Made by a program: the position numbers and the translations under genes | DNA from: an uncultured Flavobacteriales bacterium | GTDB taxonomy: Bacteria > Bacteroidota > Bacteroidia > Flavobacteriales_D > Sanyastnellaceae | NCBI GenBank assembly: GCA_938084585.1 | Contig: CALKFF010000004.1 | Span: forward strand, 1 to 53,833 | DNA: 53,833 nt | Direction: 5' to 3' | The notes under the pieces: generated by a model | What the model saw: only the letters and a program-made list of their open reading frames with translations | Databases searched by the model: none | What the model was told of the DNA's origin: nothing | Part shown: positions 26,208 to 34,482 of the stretch, piece by piece | Numbering within the stretch: the first letter of the stretch is position 1 | How the letters are laid out: each line of letters begins with the position of its first letter

Positions 26208-26215
26208 CGAATGTA
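26208..26215 (-). promoter_or_regulatory. Candidate -7 element for mutS
   Basis: Reads TACATTCG (7 of 8 to TAnnTTTG), 23 nt upstream of the GTG start at 26184, so this message would carry a short leader. Confidence 0.4.
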
Positions 26216-26254
26216 GCATGGAGGCCAGGCAGCCCCTGTGTTTCCGGCGACTCC

Positions 26255-26265
26255 GTTGTTCACAA
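26255..26265. repeat. Copy 1 of shared upstream motif GTTGTTCACAA
   Basis: Lies 39 nt upstream of the candidate mutS -7 element, read on the minus strand as TTGTGAACAAC. An identical 11-mer is at 28729-28739 upstream of clpP at almost the same distance. The core is an inverted repeat TTGT-N2-ACAA. It could also be part of a weak hairpin (ACTCC/GGAGT) downstream of the rhodanese gene's opposite strand. Confidence 0.35.
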
Positions 26266-26285
26266 GGAGTTCACACGGCGCACGC

Positions 26286-26747
26286 TCAGAAGTCGACGGC
26301 TGGTCCGGTCGTGACGGGAAGTCCTGCGTCCTGCCAGCCGGTGATGCCGTCTTCGAGGTTGTACACCTCGAGGTGTCCTGCCTTGTTCAGCTCTTGGGCG
26401 GTCAGACCGCTCCGGCCCCCACCTGCACAATACACCAGCACAGGCCTGTCTCGGGGAATGTTGTTCATGGCCGCGTCGAAGTCGTCGTCACCCCAATAGT
26501 CTTTGTGCGCCGCCCCAGCAAGGTGTCCTTCCGCCCATTCTTCTGGCGTCCTCACGTCGAGCAAGAGGGCCCCGTCCAATTCGGCGATCAACCGTTGGAA
26601 CTGGGCGGCGTCCACGTCTTCCATAATTGCACGGGTGGCTTCCTCAGAAACGACATGTTCGTCGGTCCCCGCCGTGGGTTGGGCTTCGGAACACGCAGTC
26701 ATCATGCTGCAAGCTAGGAGGAAAGAGGGAACGCAGATTCGGAACAT
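26286..26747 (-). CDS. Rhodanese-domain lipoprotein
   Basis: 153 residues from ATG 26747, 2 nt after the clpX stop. The signal peptide ends in SMMTAC, a plausible lipoprotein box. One rhodanese domain follows: LLLDVRTPEEWAEGHLAGA, then the active-site loop VYCAGGGRSG with the catalytic Cys, then VYNLEDGITGWQDAGLP. Such single-domain rhodaneses carry persulphide sulphur, but the periplasmic substrate is not known. Its tight spacing to clpX indicates shared transcription; a functional link is not obvious. Confidence 0.88.
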   Translation of the reverse strand: MFRICVPSFLLACSMMTACSEAQPTAGTDEHVVSEEATRAIMEDVDAAQFQRLIAELDGALLLDVRTPEEWAEGHLAGAAHKDYWGDDDFDAAMNNIPRDRPVLVYCAGGGRSGLTAQELNKAGHLEVYNLEDGITGWQDAGLPVTTGPAVDF

Positions 26748-26749
26748 GG

Positions 26750-27970
26750 TCAAGAGGCTTGTTGGTGTTGCGCGTCCAGCTGGGATTGGGCGTATTTCGC
26801 CGTGACTTTCAAAGTCTTGGTGTCGCTCCCAGGAAGGTCGAACATCGCGTTGCGCAAAATCACCTCACAAATGCCCCGAAGGCCACGTGCCCCAAGCTTG
26901 CGTTCCACGGCGTGGTCCACAATTAAATCGAGGGCGCCGCTGTCGAAGCTGAGCTTGATGTCGTCCATGGCAAAAATGTGCACGTACTGGCGCACGAGGG
27001 CGTTTTTGGGCTCGGTCAGGATGCGTCGCAAGGTGTCCCGCTTGAGGGGCCTCAGGGCCGTCAACACGGGGAATCGGCCGATCAATTCCGGAATCAACCC
27101 GAAGGCGCGAAGGTCCGAGGGGTCTACGTAAGCCAGCGCTTCGGAGTCCTCCACCGTCATGCCTTGGTTGGCGTAGCCAATGGTGCTTTGACGCAACCGG
27201 CGGGCGACGATTTTTTCCATCCCGGCAAACGCCCCGCCGCAGACGAACAAGATGTTCGCAGTGTTCACGGTGATGAGCTTCTGTTCGGGGTGCTTTCGGC
27301 CGCCTTGGGGTGGGACTTGCACGTCGGTGCCTTCCAGCAATTTCAGCAACGCCTGTTGCACACCCTCGCCACTCACGTCGCGCGTGATGGAGGGGTTGTC
27401 GCTCTTCCGGGCAATTTTGTCAATCTCGTCGATGAAGACGATGCCTCGCTCGGCGGCCTCCACGTCGTAGTCGGCCGCTTGCAAGAGCCGCGACAGCACG
27501 CTTTCCACGTCTTCCCCCACATAGCCTGCCTCCGTCAACACGGTGGCGTCGGCGATGCAGAAGGGCACGTCCAACATGCGCGCGATGGTCTTGGCCAGGA
27601 GGGTTTTCCCCGTGCCTGTTTCACCCACCAAGATGACGTTGCTCTTGTCCAATTCAATGCCTGACTCGTCGCCGGCATGTTCGTGGGTCAGGCGCTTGTA
27701 GTGGTTGTACACCGCGACGCTCAACGTGCGCTTGGCGGCGTCCTGACCAATCACAAACTCGTCGAGGTGGGCTTTGATTTCAGCTGGTCTGCGCAGGGTG
27801 AAGTCGATGGAAGATTGTGCCTCAGCCTGGGCGCCACCTTCTTCCGCCACGATGGCCTGAGCCTGGTCCACACAGCGTTCGCAGATGTGGCCTGTGGCTC
27901 CAGCAATCAGGATGTCCACGTCCGCCTTGGGGCGTCCGCAGAACGAGCATTGGAGGTCGTTGTCTGCCAT
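26750..27970 (-). CDS. clpX: ATP-dependent Clp protease ATP-binding subunit ClpX
   Basis: 406 residues. The N-terminal zinc finger [12 protein letters not shown]...HICERCV recruits substrates. The AAA+ core has Walker [14 protein letters not shown], the GYVG pore loop, Walker [14 protein letters not shown] and the sensor regions in [16 protein letters not shown]. ClpX unfolds tagged proteins and feeds them to ClpP. It starts 3 nt after clpP and is followed 2 nt later by the rhodanese gene. The operon tig-clpP-clpX is the standard arrangement. Confidence 0.98.
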   Translation of the reverse strand: MADNDLQCSFCGRPKADVDILIAGATGHICERCVDQAQAIVAEEGGAQAEAQSSIDFTLRRPAEIKAHLDEFVIGQDAAKRTLSVAVYNHYKRLTHEHAGDESGIELDKSNVILVGETGTGKTLLAKTIARMLDVPFCIADATVLTEAGYVGEDVESVLSRLLQAADYDVEAAERGIVFIDEIDKIARKSDNPSITRDVSGEGVQQALLKLLEGTDVQVPPQGGRKHPEQKLITVNTANILFVCGGAFAGMEKIVARRLRQSTIGYANQGMTVEDSEALAYVDPSDLRAFGLIPELIGRFPVLTALRPLKRDTLRRILTEPKNALVRQYVHIFAMDDIKLSFDSGALDLIVDHAVERKLGARGLRGICEVILRNAMFDLPGSDTKTLKVTAKYAQSQLDAQHQQAS

Positions 27971-27973
27971 GAA

Positions 27974-28666
27974 TCAGCTGGGACGAACCAGGACCTCGTC
28001 GATCATGCCGTATTCCTTGGCTTCCTCGGCGATCATCCAGTAGTCGCGGTCGCTGTCCTCCCACACCTTGTCGTAGGTCTGGCCGCTGTGCTGGGCGATG
28101 ATGTCGTAGAGCTCTTTCTTGAGCTTTTGGATCTCGCGCGCCGTGATTTCAATGTCGGAAGCTTGGCCACGTGCACCGCCGAGGGGCTGGTGAATCATGA
28201 CCCGGCTGTGCTTGAGTCCTGTGCGCTTGCCTGCGGCCCCGCCACACAACAACACGGCCCCCATGGACGCGGCCATGCCCGTGCAAATGGTCGCCACGTC
28301 AGGTCGGATGTACTGCATGGTGTCGTAGATGCCCAAACCCGCGTACACACTTCCGCCAGGGGAGTTGATGTAGATCTGGATGTCCTTCCCAGGGTCGGTC
28401 GATTCCAAGAAGAGCAACTGGGCTTGGATGATGTTGGCGATGTAGTCGTCCACCCCAGTGCCGAGGAAGATGATGCGGTCGGCCATCAAGCGCGAGAAGA
28501 CGTCCACTTCGCGGAAGGGCATGGGACGCTCTTCAATCACGGTGCGGGTCATGCTTTCAGGCCCCGACACAGGTCCGTGGGTGGCTGAAATGTAGTCTTC
28601 GACAGTGTGGCTGCTCATGCCATGGTGTCCCACGGCATACTTCAGGAATTCTTTGCGGTTGTTCAT
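27974..28666 (-). CDS. clpP: ATP-dependent Clp protease proteolytic subunit ClpP
   Basis: 230 residues from ATG 28666. The catalytic Ser lies in [11 protein letters not shown], the His in MIHQPLGG and the Asp in the later helix after [38 protein letters not shown] is the handle/ring interface. The N-terminal extension of about 30 residues before the conserved core is usual in Bacteroidota. It precedes clpX by 3 nt and follows tig after an 87-nt gap that holds a hairpin and a promoter-like element, so clpP-clpX may be expressed independently of tig. Confidence 0.97.
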   Translation of the reverse strand: MNNRKEFLKYAVGHHGMSSHTVEDYISATHGPVSGPESMTRTVIEERPMPFREVDVFSRLMADRIIFLGTGVDDYIANIIQAQLLFLESTDPGKDIQIYINSPGGSVYAGLGIYDTMQYIRPDVATICTGMAASMGAVLLCGGAAGKRTGLKHSRVMIHQPLGGARGQASDIEITAREIQKLKKELYDIIAQHSGQTYDKVWEDSDRDYWMIAEEAKEYGMIDEVLVRPS

Positions 28667-28683
28667 GGTGCGAATCTGTTGGA

Positions 28684-28691
28684 CCAAATTA
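28684..28691 (-). promoter_or_regulatory. Candidate -7 element for clpP
   Basis: Reads TAATTTGG on the minus strand, TTTG being one base closer to TA than in consensus. 17 nt before ATG 28666. Confidence 0.35.
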
Positions 28692-28727
28692 CACCCACCT
28701 CAGGACACCCCACCCCTCAAAAGGGCA

Positions 28728-28741
28728 GGTTGTTCACAACC
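28728..28741 (-). terminator. Hairpin after tig / copy 2 of shared motif
   Basis: Inverted repeat GGTTGT-TC-ACAACC between tig and clpP. On the minus strand it is followed within 10 nt by CCCTTTTG, so it could be a weak tig terminator. It also contains the 11-mer shared with the mutS upstream region (28729-28739). Confidence 0.35.
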
Positions 28742-28753
28742 GCAGGGGTAGAA

Positions 28754-30109
28754 TCAACGCACCTCTGCGGCGAGCTTTCCGAACTCGTCGAAGCTCACCA
28801 ATTTCTCTGAAATCTTGACGCGCGTCTTGAGGTCGTCGACCACCTTCCGCTCGACGAGCACGTCCGCGATGCGGCGGCGCTCGTTTTCGTCGTTGAGGAC
28901 GTTTTTGGCCACGTTGCCGAGGGTGTCCTCGTCCATGGGCATGCCGTATTGCGCGTACTGGGCACCGACTTGACGCTTGGCTTCGGCTTCGAGTTCAGCG
29001 GCGTCCACCTTGAGGTCGATGGCCTGGGCCACGGTCTGCTGGAGGATTTGCCAGCGCAACGACTCGGCGTATCCGGGGTACTCCTCCTCGAGTTGCTCGG
29101 GGGTGAGTGGCTTTTCGTTGGTCAACGCAATCCATCGCTTCAAGAAGGTGTCGGGAAGCTTGACGTCGATTTTTTCCAGCAAGTCGACCACAAAGCGGCG
29201 GCGGAACACCCATTCTGCGTCGCGGTCAAAGTGCCCGTCGAGGTCCTCTGCCACGCGCTCGCGGAAGGCTTTCTCGTCGGTGACGACGCCTTCGCCGTAG
29301 ATCTTGTCGAACAGCGACTGGTTGATGTCGTGGGGCTCGAGGCGCTTCACCTCTTTCACGGTGAACCGGAAGTTTCCTTGGAGGTCGTGGACTTGCTCGT
29401 GGCTGATGCCCAACATGCGGCCCAAATCGTCATGCCCACGGCTCACTTTGTGCGGGTCGACGTCCACAGTTGATCCTGGCTCGAGACCCACAAGGGCTTT
29501 CTTGGCCTTCTTGTCTTCCACAAACTCCACGCTGATGGTGCTGTCGCTGGCAATGCCGCCTTCCAACACGTTGCCGTCGCTGTCGAGTTGCGCAAAGGCG
29601 CCGACGAGCATGTCGTTGGCCTCCGATTTGTCCGGGGCGGTCATCTTGCCGTGGCGGCGTTGGAGGTCTGTGACCTGGCGCTCAATGGCGGCTTTGTCCA
29701 CCTTGATTTTGTGGCGGGTGAACTTGGCACTCTTCCCAAACTCCAGGCTCAACTCTGGCGCGAGACCCACCTCGTAGTTGAAGGTGAAATCGCCAGGGTT
29801 GTTCCAATCTCCAGCGTCCTCTGTCTTCTCACTTGGGATGGGGTTGCCGAGGACGTTCAGCTTGTTTTCCTGAATGTGGTTTTGAAGCTGCTCGCTGAGC
29901 ATCTGGTTCAACTCCTCGGCCAATACGGACTGGCCGTATTGACGGCGAATGAGCTGCATGGGCACTTTCCCTTTGCGGAAGCCAGGCATTTGGGCTTGCT
30001 GTTGGTGACGCTTCAACGCGCGGTCAACCCTTGGGGTGTAGTCGTCTGAAGTCAGGGTGACGGCCAATTCGATGCGGAGGTCGTCGAGTGCAGTTTGTGC
30101 AATGTTCAT
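28754..30109 (-). CDS. tig: Trigger factor
   Basis: 451 residues from ATG 30109. The ribosome-binding N-domain contains MPGFRKGKVPMQLIRRQYG, whose GFRxGKxP motif docks on protein L23. A central FKBP-like domain follows (ANDMLVGAFAQLDSDGNVLEGG) with a degenerate PPIase site, and then the long helical C-domain. It chaperones nascent chains. It lies 38 nt downstream of tRNA-Leu on the same strand with no terminator between, so it is probably co-transcribed from the tRNA promoter. Confidence 0.96.
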   Translation of the reverse strand: MNIAQTALDDLRIELAVTLTSDDYTPRVDRALKRHQQQAQMPGFRKGKVPMQLIRRQYGQSVLAEELNQMLSEQLQNHIQENKLNVLGNPIPSEKTEDAGDWNNPGDFTFNYEVGLAPELSLEFGKSAKFTRHKIKVDKAAIERQVTDLQRRHGKMTAPDKSEANDMLVGAFAQLDSDGNVLEGGIASDSTISVEFVEDKKAKKALVGLEPGSTVDVDPHKVSRGHDDLGRMLGISHEQVHDLQGNFRFTVKEVKRLEPHDINQSLFDKIYGEGVVTDEKAFRERVAEDLDGHFDRDAEWVFRRRFVVDLLEKIDVKLPDTFLKRWIALTNEKPLTPEQLEEEYPGYAESLRWQILQQTVAQAIDLKVDAAELEAEAKRQVGAQYAQYGMPMDEDTLGNVAKNVLNDENERRRIADVLVERKVVDDLKTRVKISEKLVSFDEFGKLAAEVR

Positions 30110-30147
30110 GGCGGAGATTCTGGTTGCCTTACGGTTTCCTGAAAGTG

Positions 30148-30227
30148 TGCGGGTGGAGGGACTCGAACCCCCACGCCGAAGCACCAGATCCTAAGTCTGG
30201 CGTGTCTACCAATTTCACCACACCCGC
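30148..30227 (-). tRNA. tRNA-Leu (anticodon UAG)
   Basis: 80 nt with full cloverleaf: acceptor GCGGGTG pairs with CACCCGC, D-arm TGGTGAAATTGGTAGACA, anticodon stem CCAGA/TCTGG with loop CTTAGGA (anticodon TAG at 30191-30193), a long variable arm (TGCTTCGGCG) as expected for tRNA-Leu, and T-arm GGGGGTTCGAGTCCCTC. The discriminator base is A, as leucyl-tRNA synthetase requires. The 3' CCA is not encoded. Confidence 0.97.
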
Positions 30228-30242
30228 GTCTTTCAAGGGCCG

Positions 30243-30272
30243 CAAAGGTAGGTCGTTTTTCTCGCAGGCCAA
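30243..30272 (-). promoter_or_regulatory. tRNA-Leu promoter, TTG-N19-TACCTTTG
   Basis: The best promoter in the window. On the minus strand TTG (30270-30272), a 19-nt spacer, then TACCTTTG (30243-30250), a full match to the Flavobacterium consensus TTG-N17-23-TAnnTTTG. It ends 15 nt before the mature tRNA 5' end. It calibrates the other TACCTTTG elements listed here. Confidence 0.8.
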
Positions 30273-30335
30273 GCCATGTGCTGCGTTTGTCAACCCGGTC
30301 GCTTTCAGCGGCTTTGCGGATGATTTGTTTGCGTT

Positions 30336-31127
30336 GTGAAGTCAGCGAGATTGGGGTGGGTTTGGGCCATGTGGATTCCTGCGGTCGTGGCTTGCGCCCA
30401 GGCATCTGATCCTTGTTCCAAATGGGGGGAGGTTTCCATCCATCAGCATGTGGCGAGGACCCCTTGGTTTGGGATGGACGCGCGGGTCGGACGCAACATG
30501 CCTGGTGCACATTGGGTTGCCGGGATGCATCACCAAGGCTGGGCCGCTTGGCAACGGCACAGCGTGAGTGGAGGCCAGCACAAAGTCGTCGGGGGGCTCT
30601 CCTTGGACGTGCTTGTCCAGGTCGGGGTCGACCGATGGCCGCAGTTGCGGCAGGCAGATGCTTGGGCCTCGGCAGAGGCCCGGTTCAGCCATGTGGTGGA
30701 AGGGTCGGGGACATTTGCAGCGGAGGTGGGTTGGACCGCGCGCGGGGCCTTTCAGGGTCCATGGACATGGTCCGCGTCGTGGCAGCCCCCCAACCCAGCT
30801 GGTTTGTTGGGGTGTCCGGAGTTGATGTGGTCTCAGGAAGGACAATGGGGCATCCGGTGGAATCCCGATCCAACCTGGTTGGATGAACTGCGCCTGTGGC
30901 GTCGTTGGAGTCCGGGAATTCAGGTGTTGGTTGGAGGTCCGAGGTGGGTGGCGGAAGTGGGGTGGTCTTGGTCCCCAGCTCTCGTCACGGGCTCGCTTCC
31001 AGAGGGGACAACCAATTCCTTGACGCGGTTGGGACGTGTGAACCCTAGGCGGCATGGATGGCGTGTGGTCCGCGGACAGCGCGGTGTTCTGGCGTTTCAT
31101 CACCTGGCTTGGCGATGGGAGGAATGA
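30336..31127 (+). CDS. Tryptophan-rich exported protein of unknown function
   Basis: 263 residues from a GTG start with a signal-peptide-like N-terminus (GWVWAMWIPAVVACAQA). I do not recognise the family. The mature part alternates aromatic and polar residues in short strand-like runs (TWSASWQPP, RWVAEVGWSWSPALV), consistent with an outer-membrane beta-barrel. I count 26 Trp in 263 residues, about ten percent. Codon choice (frequent TTG for Leu) resembles the neighbours, so recent transfer is not suggested. The next gene starts inside its stop as ATGA, indicating a functional pair. Confidence 0.65.
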   Translation: MKSARLGWVWAMWIPAVVACAQASDPCSKWGEVSIHQHVARTPWFGMDARVGRNMPGAHWVAGMHHQGWAAWQRHSVSGGQHKVVGGLSLDVLVQVGVDRWPQLRQADAWASAEARFSHVVEGSGTFAAEVGWTARGAFQGPWTWSASWQPPNPAGLLGCPELMWSQEGQWGIRWNPDPTWLDELRLWRRWSPGIQVLVGGPRWVAEVGWSWSPALVTGSLPEGTTNSLTRLGRVNPRRHGWRVVRGQRGVLAFHHLAWRWEE

Positions 31128-32626
31128 CATGGAGTGTTGTGATCAAGGCGGCGGTCTTGGCGTGGATCCAGGTCACGTTCTCCATGGTTGCTGTGGCCCA
31201 AATGGGTCTTTCAGAATGGTCGTGGGATGTGCCCGTGGAGGTCTTGCGCACCTTGAGTCGGGCGGCGGAACAGGGCCATTGCAGCTGGGCTTCGGCCGAG
31301 GCGGTGGCGAGGCATGTCGAACTTCACGGCAAACCTTGGGCTGTTGAAACGGCCAGGCGTGTCGAAGGCCTGGACGCGGCCACGCAGCGTTGGCTTGAAA
31401 GACAACCTTGGTGGCGACGGTGGGCGATGGAGCAAGTGACAAGTGCTGCACAAGGTCCAAGCCCGAGCAAGCATTCATGGGTGATTCAACGGTCCTGGTC
31501 CTCCCAATCCTTGGCACCAACGGGCTTGGGCGTTTGGAGGGGAAAAACGTCGCGGGCCAAATGGACATGCACCACGGACCACCCCACGACTTGGGCTGGA
31601 TCGCTTTGGGGCCGTCGTGGAAATTTGCGCTGGACGGTTGGCGACCACAGCGCAGCATGGGGGCAAGGCCTGACGATTCCGAGAGGTCGGACTTTCGGAA
31701 CGGAGTGGCATGTGGGCGACCCGGGATTGCCCGCACCGGGCCGGTTGACGCCGTCCATGCAAACGGGACATCACGGCCTGATGCGTGGTTTGGCGGGCGA
31801 GTGGTTCCTGGGTGAGCGCATGTTTGGGGCGTCCATTGGACCCAGTCATGTGGCGGCATTGGCCAGGTCCCAACAAGACCCAGACGTGTGGCTCGACCTT
31901 GAAGGATGGATCTCCACAGGAACACAGAAGCTGGGTGCTTCGGGGGCGTTTGTGGTGGGGCCTCACCATGTTCAAGGTGCTGTGGCCATGGTTTGGCCAG
32001 ATCGGGCGGTCCTGGGTCAGGCCTCTGTCCGACGGGCTTGGGGGGACACTTGGTTGCTCCAAGCGACAGGCCGGGGCCGATGGGTGCTTCACGAGCACGA
32101 CGCTTCTCACCTTGTCTCGTTGTACAGCATGGCCTGCCGCCCCAGGCATGGGGGTGTACCCTTTCAGATGAGGTTGTCTGTGGACAACAGAGCGGCCATG
32201 CTGGAAGCAAGGGTGCGCCCCAAGCCCGGGTGGCGTTTGGCGTTCACCGCAGGCGAGGATGAAGCTGAATGTGGGGTGCGGCACCAGCGCGAATGGGGTC
32301 AAGTCGAGGTGACGTTCCACCGCTCCGGCGAGGGATGGGCTTTGGCGAGGCAAGTGAAGATGACCCACAGGCTGGAGGGGCCAAGGCGCGCAAGGCTGGG
32401 GATGTTGTGGATGGAGGGCGCTCAAGGAGGGGCCACGCAACGCGCGGTCTTGCCGTGGGCAGACAGGATGACGTGGATGCAAACCCCAACGGAGGGTGCG
32501 CGCGCCTCGCTTTGGGCGTCATGGAACGACAACGAAGGATCTCGAACTTGGTCGGTCCATGCCGCCTGGGCACCTTCTCAACAAGTCGCCTTTCGTTGCG
32601 CGCTTCGATTGTCGTGGGAAGCGTGA
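31124..32626 (+). CDS. Tryptophan-rich outer-membrane protein, possibly of the helix-hairpin-helix/beta-barrel family
   Basis: 500 residues from ATG 31124, preceded by GGGAGGA and overlapping the previous stop by 4 nt. The signal peptide ends near FSMVAVAQ. Residues about 35-95 (VEVLRTLSRAAEQG ... AAEAVARHVELHG-like helices ... RRVEGLDAATQRWLER) resemble a worn helix-hairpin-helix region. Further on, VGDHSAAWGQGLTIPRG resembles the GDY-x-FGQGL strand of large Bacteroidota outer-membrane proteins that combine helix-hairpin-helix units with a barrel. I offer this as a tentative assignment. Trp content is about 8 percent. Function unknown. Confidence 0.6.
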   Translation: MTWSVVIKAAVLAWIQVTFSMVAVAQMGLSEWSWDVPVEVLRTLSRAAEQGHCSWASAEAVARHVELHGKPWAVETARRVEGLDAATQRWLERQPWWRRWAMEQVTSAAQGPSPSKHSWVIQRSWSSQSLAPTGLGVWRGKTSRAKWTCTTDHPTTWAGSLWGRRGNLRWTVGDHSAAWGQGLTIPRGRTFGTEWHVGDPGLPAPGRLTPSMQTGHHGLMRGLAGEWFLGERMFGASIGPSHVAALARSQQDPDVWLDLEGWISTGTQKLGASGAFVVGPHHVQGAVAMVWPDRAVLGQASVRRAWGDTWLLQATGRGRWVLHEHDASHLVSLYSMACRPRHGGVPFQMRLSVDNRAAMLEARVRPKPGWRLAFTAGEDEAECGVRHQREWGQVEVTFHRSGEGWALARQVKMTHRLEGPRRARLGMLWMEGAQGGATQRAVLPWADRMTWMQTPTEGARASLWASWNDNEGSRTWSVHAAWAPSQQVAFRCALRLSWEA

Positions 32627-32636
32627 AGGGCTGTCC

Positions 32637-32644
32637 TATCTTGG
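32637..32644 (+). promoter_or_regulatory. Candidate -7 element for efp
   Basis: TATCTTGG in the 37-nt gap before efp, 19 nt ahead of ATG 32664. Six of eight positions fit loosely; low certainty. Confidence 0.3.
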
Positions 32645-32663
32645 CCTTCACGAACCTACAGAC

Positions 32664-33230
32664 ATGGCAAACACCAGCGACATCAAGAACGGCATGGTCC
32701 TCAACCACAACAACGGGTTGTGGCAAATTGTGGAGTTTTTGCACGTCAAACCTGGCAAGGGCGCGGCCTTTGTTCGCACCAAGTTGAAGAACATCGAGAC
32801 CGGCAAAGTGGTGGACAACACCTTCAACGCTGGGCACAAAATCGAACCTGTGCGCATCGAGACTCGGGAGCACACGTTTTTGTACAACGACGACGAGGGG
32901 TACCACTTCATGAACACCGAGACCTACGAGCAGGTCCGGTTGGAAAAGCACTTGATCAGCGCCCCGCAATTCTTGAAAGACGGATTGAATTGTTTGGTGG
33001 TCTTCCACGCTGAAGAAGAGCGCCCCATCAGCTGCGACTTGCCGAGCCATGTGGAGTTGGAGATCACCTACACCGAGCCTGGCGTGAAAGGAGACACCGC
33101 CACCAACTCGCTCAAGCCCGCCAAGGTGGACACAGGAGCTGAAGTGCGTGTGCCCTTGTTCATCAACAACGGCGATTGGATCAAAGTGGACACGCGCAGC
33201 GGTGATTACACGGAGCGCATCAAAAAGTGA
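32664..33230 (+). CDS. efp: Elongation factor P
   Basis: 188 residues from ATG 32664 (MANTSDIKNGMVLNHNNGLW). The three-domain OB-fold layout is intact. The tip residue that would enter the ribosomal peptidyl-transferase centre is the Lys in HVKPGKGAAFVRTK, in the region modified in many bacteria. The later segment GVKGDTATNSLKPAKVDTGAEV is the standard EF-P signature. EF-P relieves stalling at polyproline. The SpoIIE-type phosphatase gene begins 10 nt after its stop. Confidence 0.97.
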   Translation: MANTSDIKNGMVLNHNNGLWQIVEFLHVKPGKGAAFVRTKLKNIETGKVVDNTFNAGHKIEPVRIETREHTFLYNDDEGYHFMNTETYEQVRLEKHLISAPQFLKDGLNCLVVFHAEEERPISCDLPSHVELEITYTEPGVKGDTATNSLKPAKVDTGAEVRVPLFINNGDWIKVDTRSGDYTERIKK

Positions 33231-33240
33231 GCTCGAGGGG

Positions 33241-34482
33241 ATGACCCAAGGGAAGGAACGCCGCCTCAAGGAGAAGCTCGAATTGCGAGACTTCAAGTTG
33301 AACGCGTTGCTTCAGGTCACCCAAGCCATCAACAGCGAGACGTCCGAGGCCGAGTTGATGTCCCAGTATGTGGGGGCGTTGAAGGAAAACCTCGGCATCG
33401 ATCGCCTTGTGTTGTACGCCGCAGATTTGGACGGCGAGCGCTGGTCGTTGCTTGTGTCTGAAGGCACCGGTTCTGCGTGGCCGGCATCACGACCCGCTGC
33501 CTTTTTTGAGTCCTTGGACTTGGACGGCATTGGGTTGGCAGGCGCCATGGACGCGGACCAGCACCCCTCTGACGTGGTGGTGCCCATTCACCAACACGAC
33601 GAGGCCATTGCGGTGGTTCTGGCGGGGGACACCTCGGATTCGCGGGGCGTCAGCCCTGTGGTGAAGCACTTGAATTTCCTCGTGACGCTGACCAACATCT
33701 TGGTGGTGGCGCGTCGCAACCGTCAAATGAACCGCCGGAACCTGGAGCAGGAGGCGCTCCGGCGGGAGTTGGAGCTCGCGGGCGAGATGCAGGCGATGCT
33801 GTTGCCCGAGCGCTGGGACCACATTGACTTGGACGTGGCGGGGCATTACCAGCCCCACACCGAAGTGGGTGGCGATTGTTACGACGCGTTCGTCACGGAG
33901 TCGAACGAGACGGTCATTTGCATGGCCGACGTGAGCGGCAAAGGCATGAGCGCCGCCCTCCTGATGAGCAATTTCCAAGCGCAAGTCCGGGCGCTATTTC
34001 GCGCACACACGGGAACCCTCACGGACACGCTTCATGTCTTGAACCGCCGGGTCATGGACATCGCACGCGGAGAGAAGTACATCACCTTTTTCGTGGCCAA
34101 ACTCAACGCCGAAGGCGACCGTTTGGACTACGTCAATTGCGGCCACAATCCCCCGCTGTTCCTTCATCCTGGGGGGCGCCACGAGTTGCTCGGACTGGGG
34201 TCTGTGGGCTTGGGCATGTTCCGCGACATCCCCAGCGTGGAGGAGGGGCAAGTTCCAGTGACAGCAGGCTCCGTGTTGTGCTGTTACACCGACGGGCTCG
34301 TGGAACAGGAAGACGCGTCGGAAGTGCCGTTCGGAACGGAGCGTTTGGCGTCGTTGCTGAAGGGGCATGAAGGACAAGCCCTGGAGGACATTCACGACGA
34401 CATTGTCGGCGCGCTTGAGGCGTTCAGGGGGGACACCCCACGGTTGGACGACACTGCGATGCTGAGCTGTCGCTTCAGGTGA
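33241..34482 (+). CDS. GAF-like plus SpoIIE/PP2C-type serine phosphatase (RsbU-like)
   Basis: 413 residues from ATG 33241. Residues about 20-165 form a GAF-like sensory domain without membrane segments. A short coiled coil (NRRNLEQEALRRELELAGEMQAML) links it to the phosphatase, where metal-binding aspartates lie in GGDCYDAF, MADVSGKGMSAALLMSNFQAQ, NCGHNPPLF, YTDGLVE and DDTAMLSCRF. Such enzymes dephosphorylate anti-anti-sigma (STAS) proteins in partner-switching cascades. No STAS or anti-sigma gene lies in this window, so its partner is elsewhere. The stop overlaps the convergent ligase gene by 8 nt. Confidence 0.88.
   Translation: MTQGKERRLKEKLELRDFKLNALLQVTQAINSETSEAELMSQYVGALKENLGIDRLVLYAADLDGERWSLLVSEGTGSAWPASRPAAFFESLDLDGIGLAGAMDADQHPSDVVVPIHQHDEAIAVVLAGDTSDSRGVSPVVKHLNFLVTLTNILVVARRNRQMNRRNLEQEALRRELELAGEMQAMLLPERWDHIDLDVAGHYQPHTEVGGDCYDAFVTESNETVICMADVSGKGMSAALLMSNFQAQVRALFRAHTGTLTDTLHVLNRRVMDIARGEKYITFFVAKLNAEGDRLDYVNCGHNPPLFLHPGGRHELLGLGSVGLGMFRDIPSVEEGQVPVTAGSVLCCYTDGLVEQEDASEVPFGTERLASLLKGHEGQALEDIHDDIVGALEAFRGDTPRLDDTAMLSCRFR

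Noticed and set aside
31173-32482. Minus-strand frames of 335-345 codons opposite the tryptophan-rich genes
   Set aside because: These could in principle be the real genes, since Trp-rich frames can be shadows. They were rejected because the plus frames have signal peptides, an ATGA coupling with an AGGA before it, and a GQGL barrel-like strand, while the minus frames are Pro/Arg/His-rich without signals.
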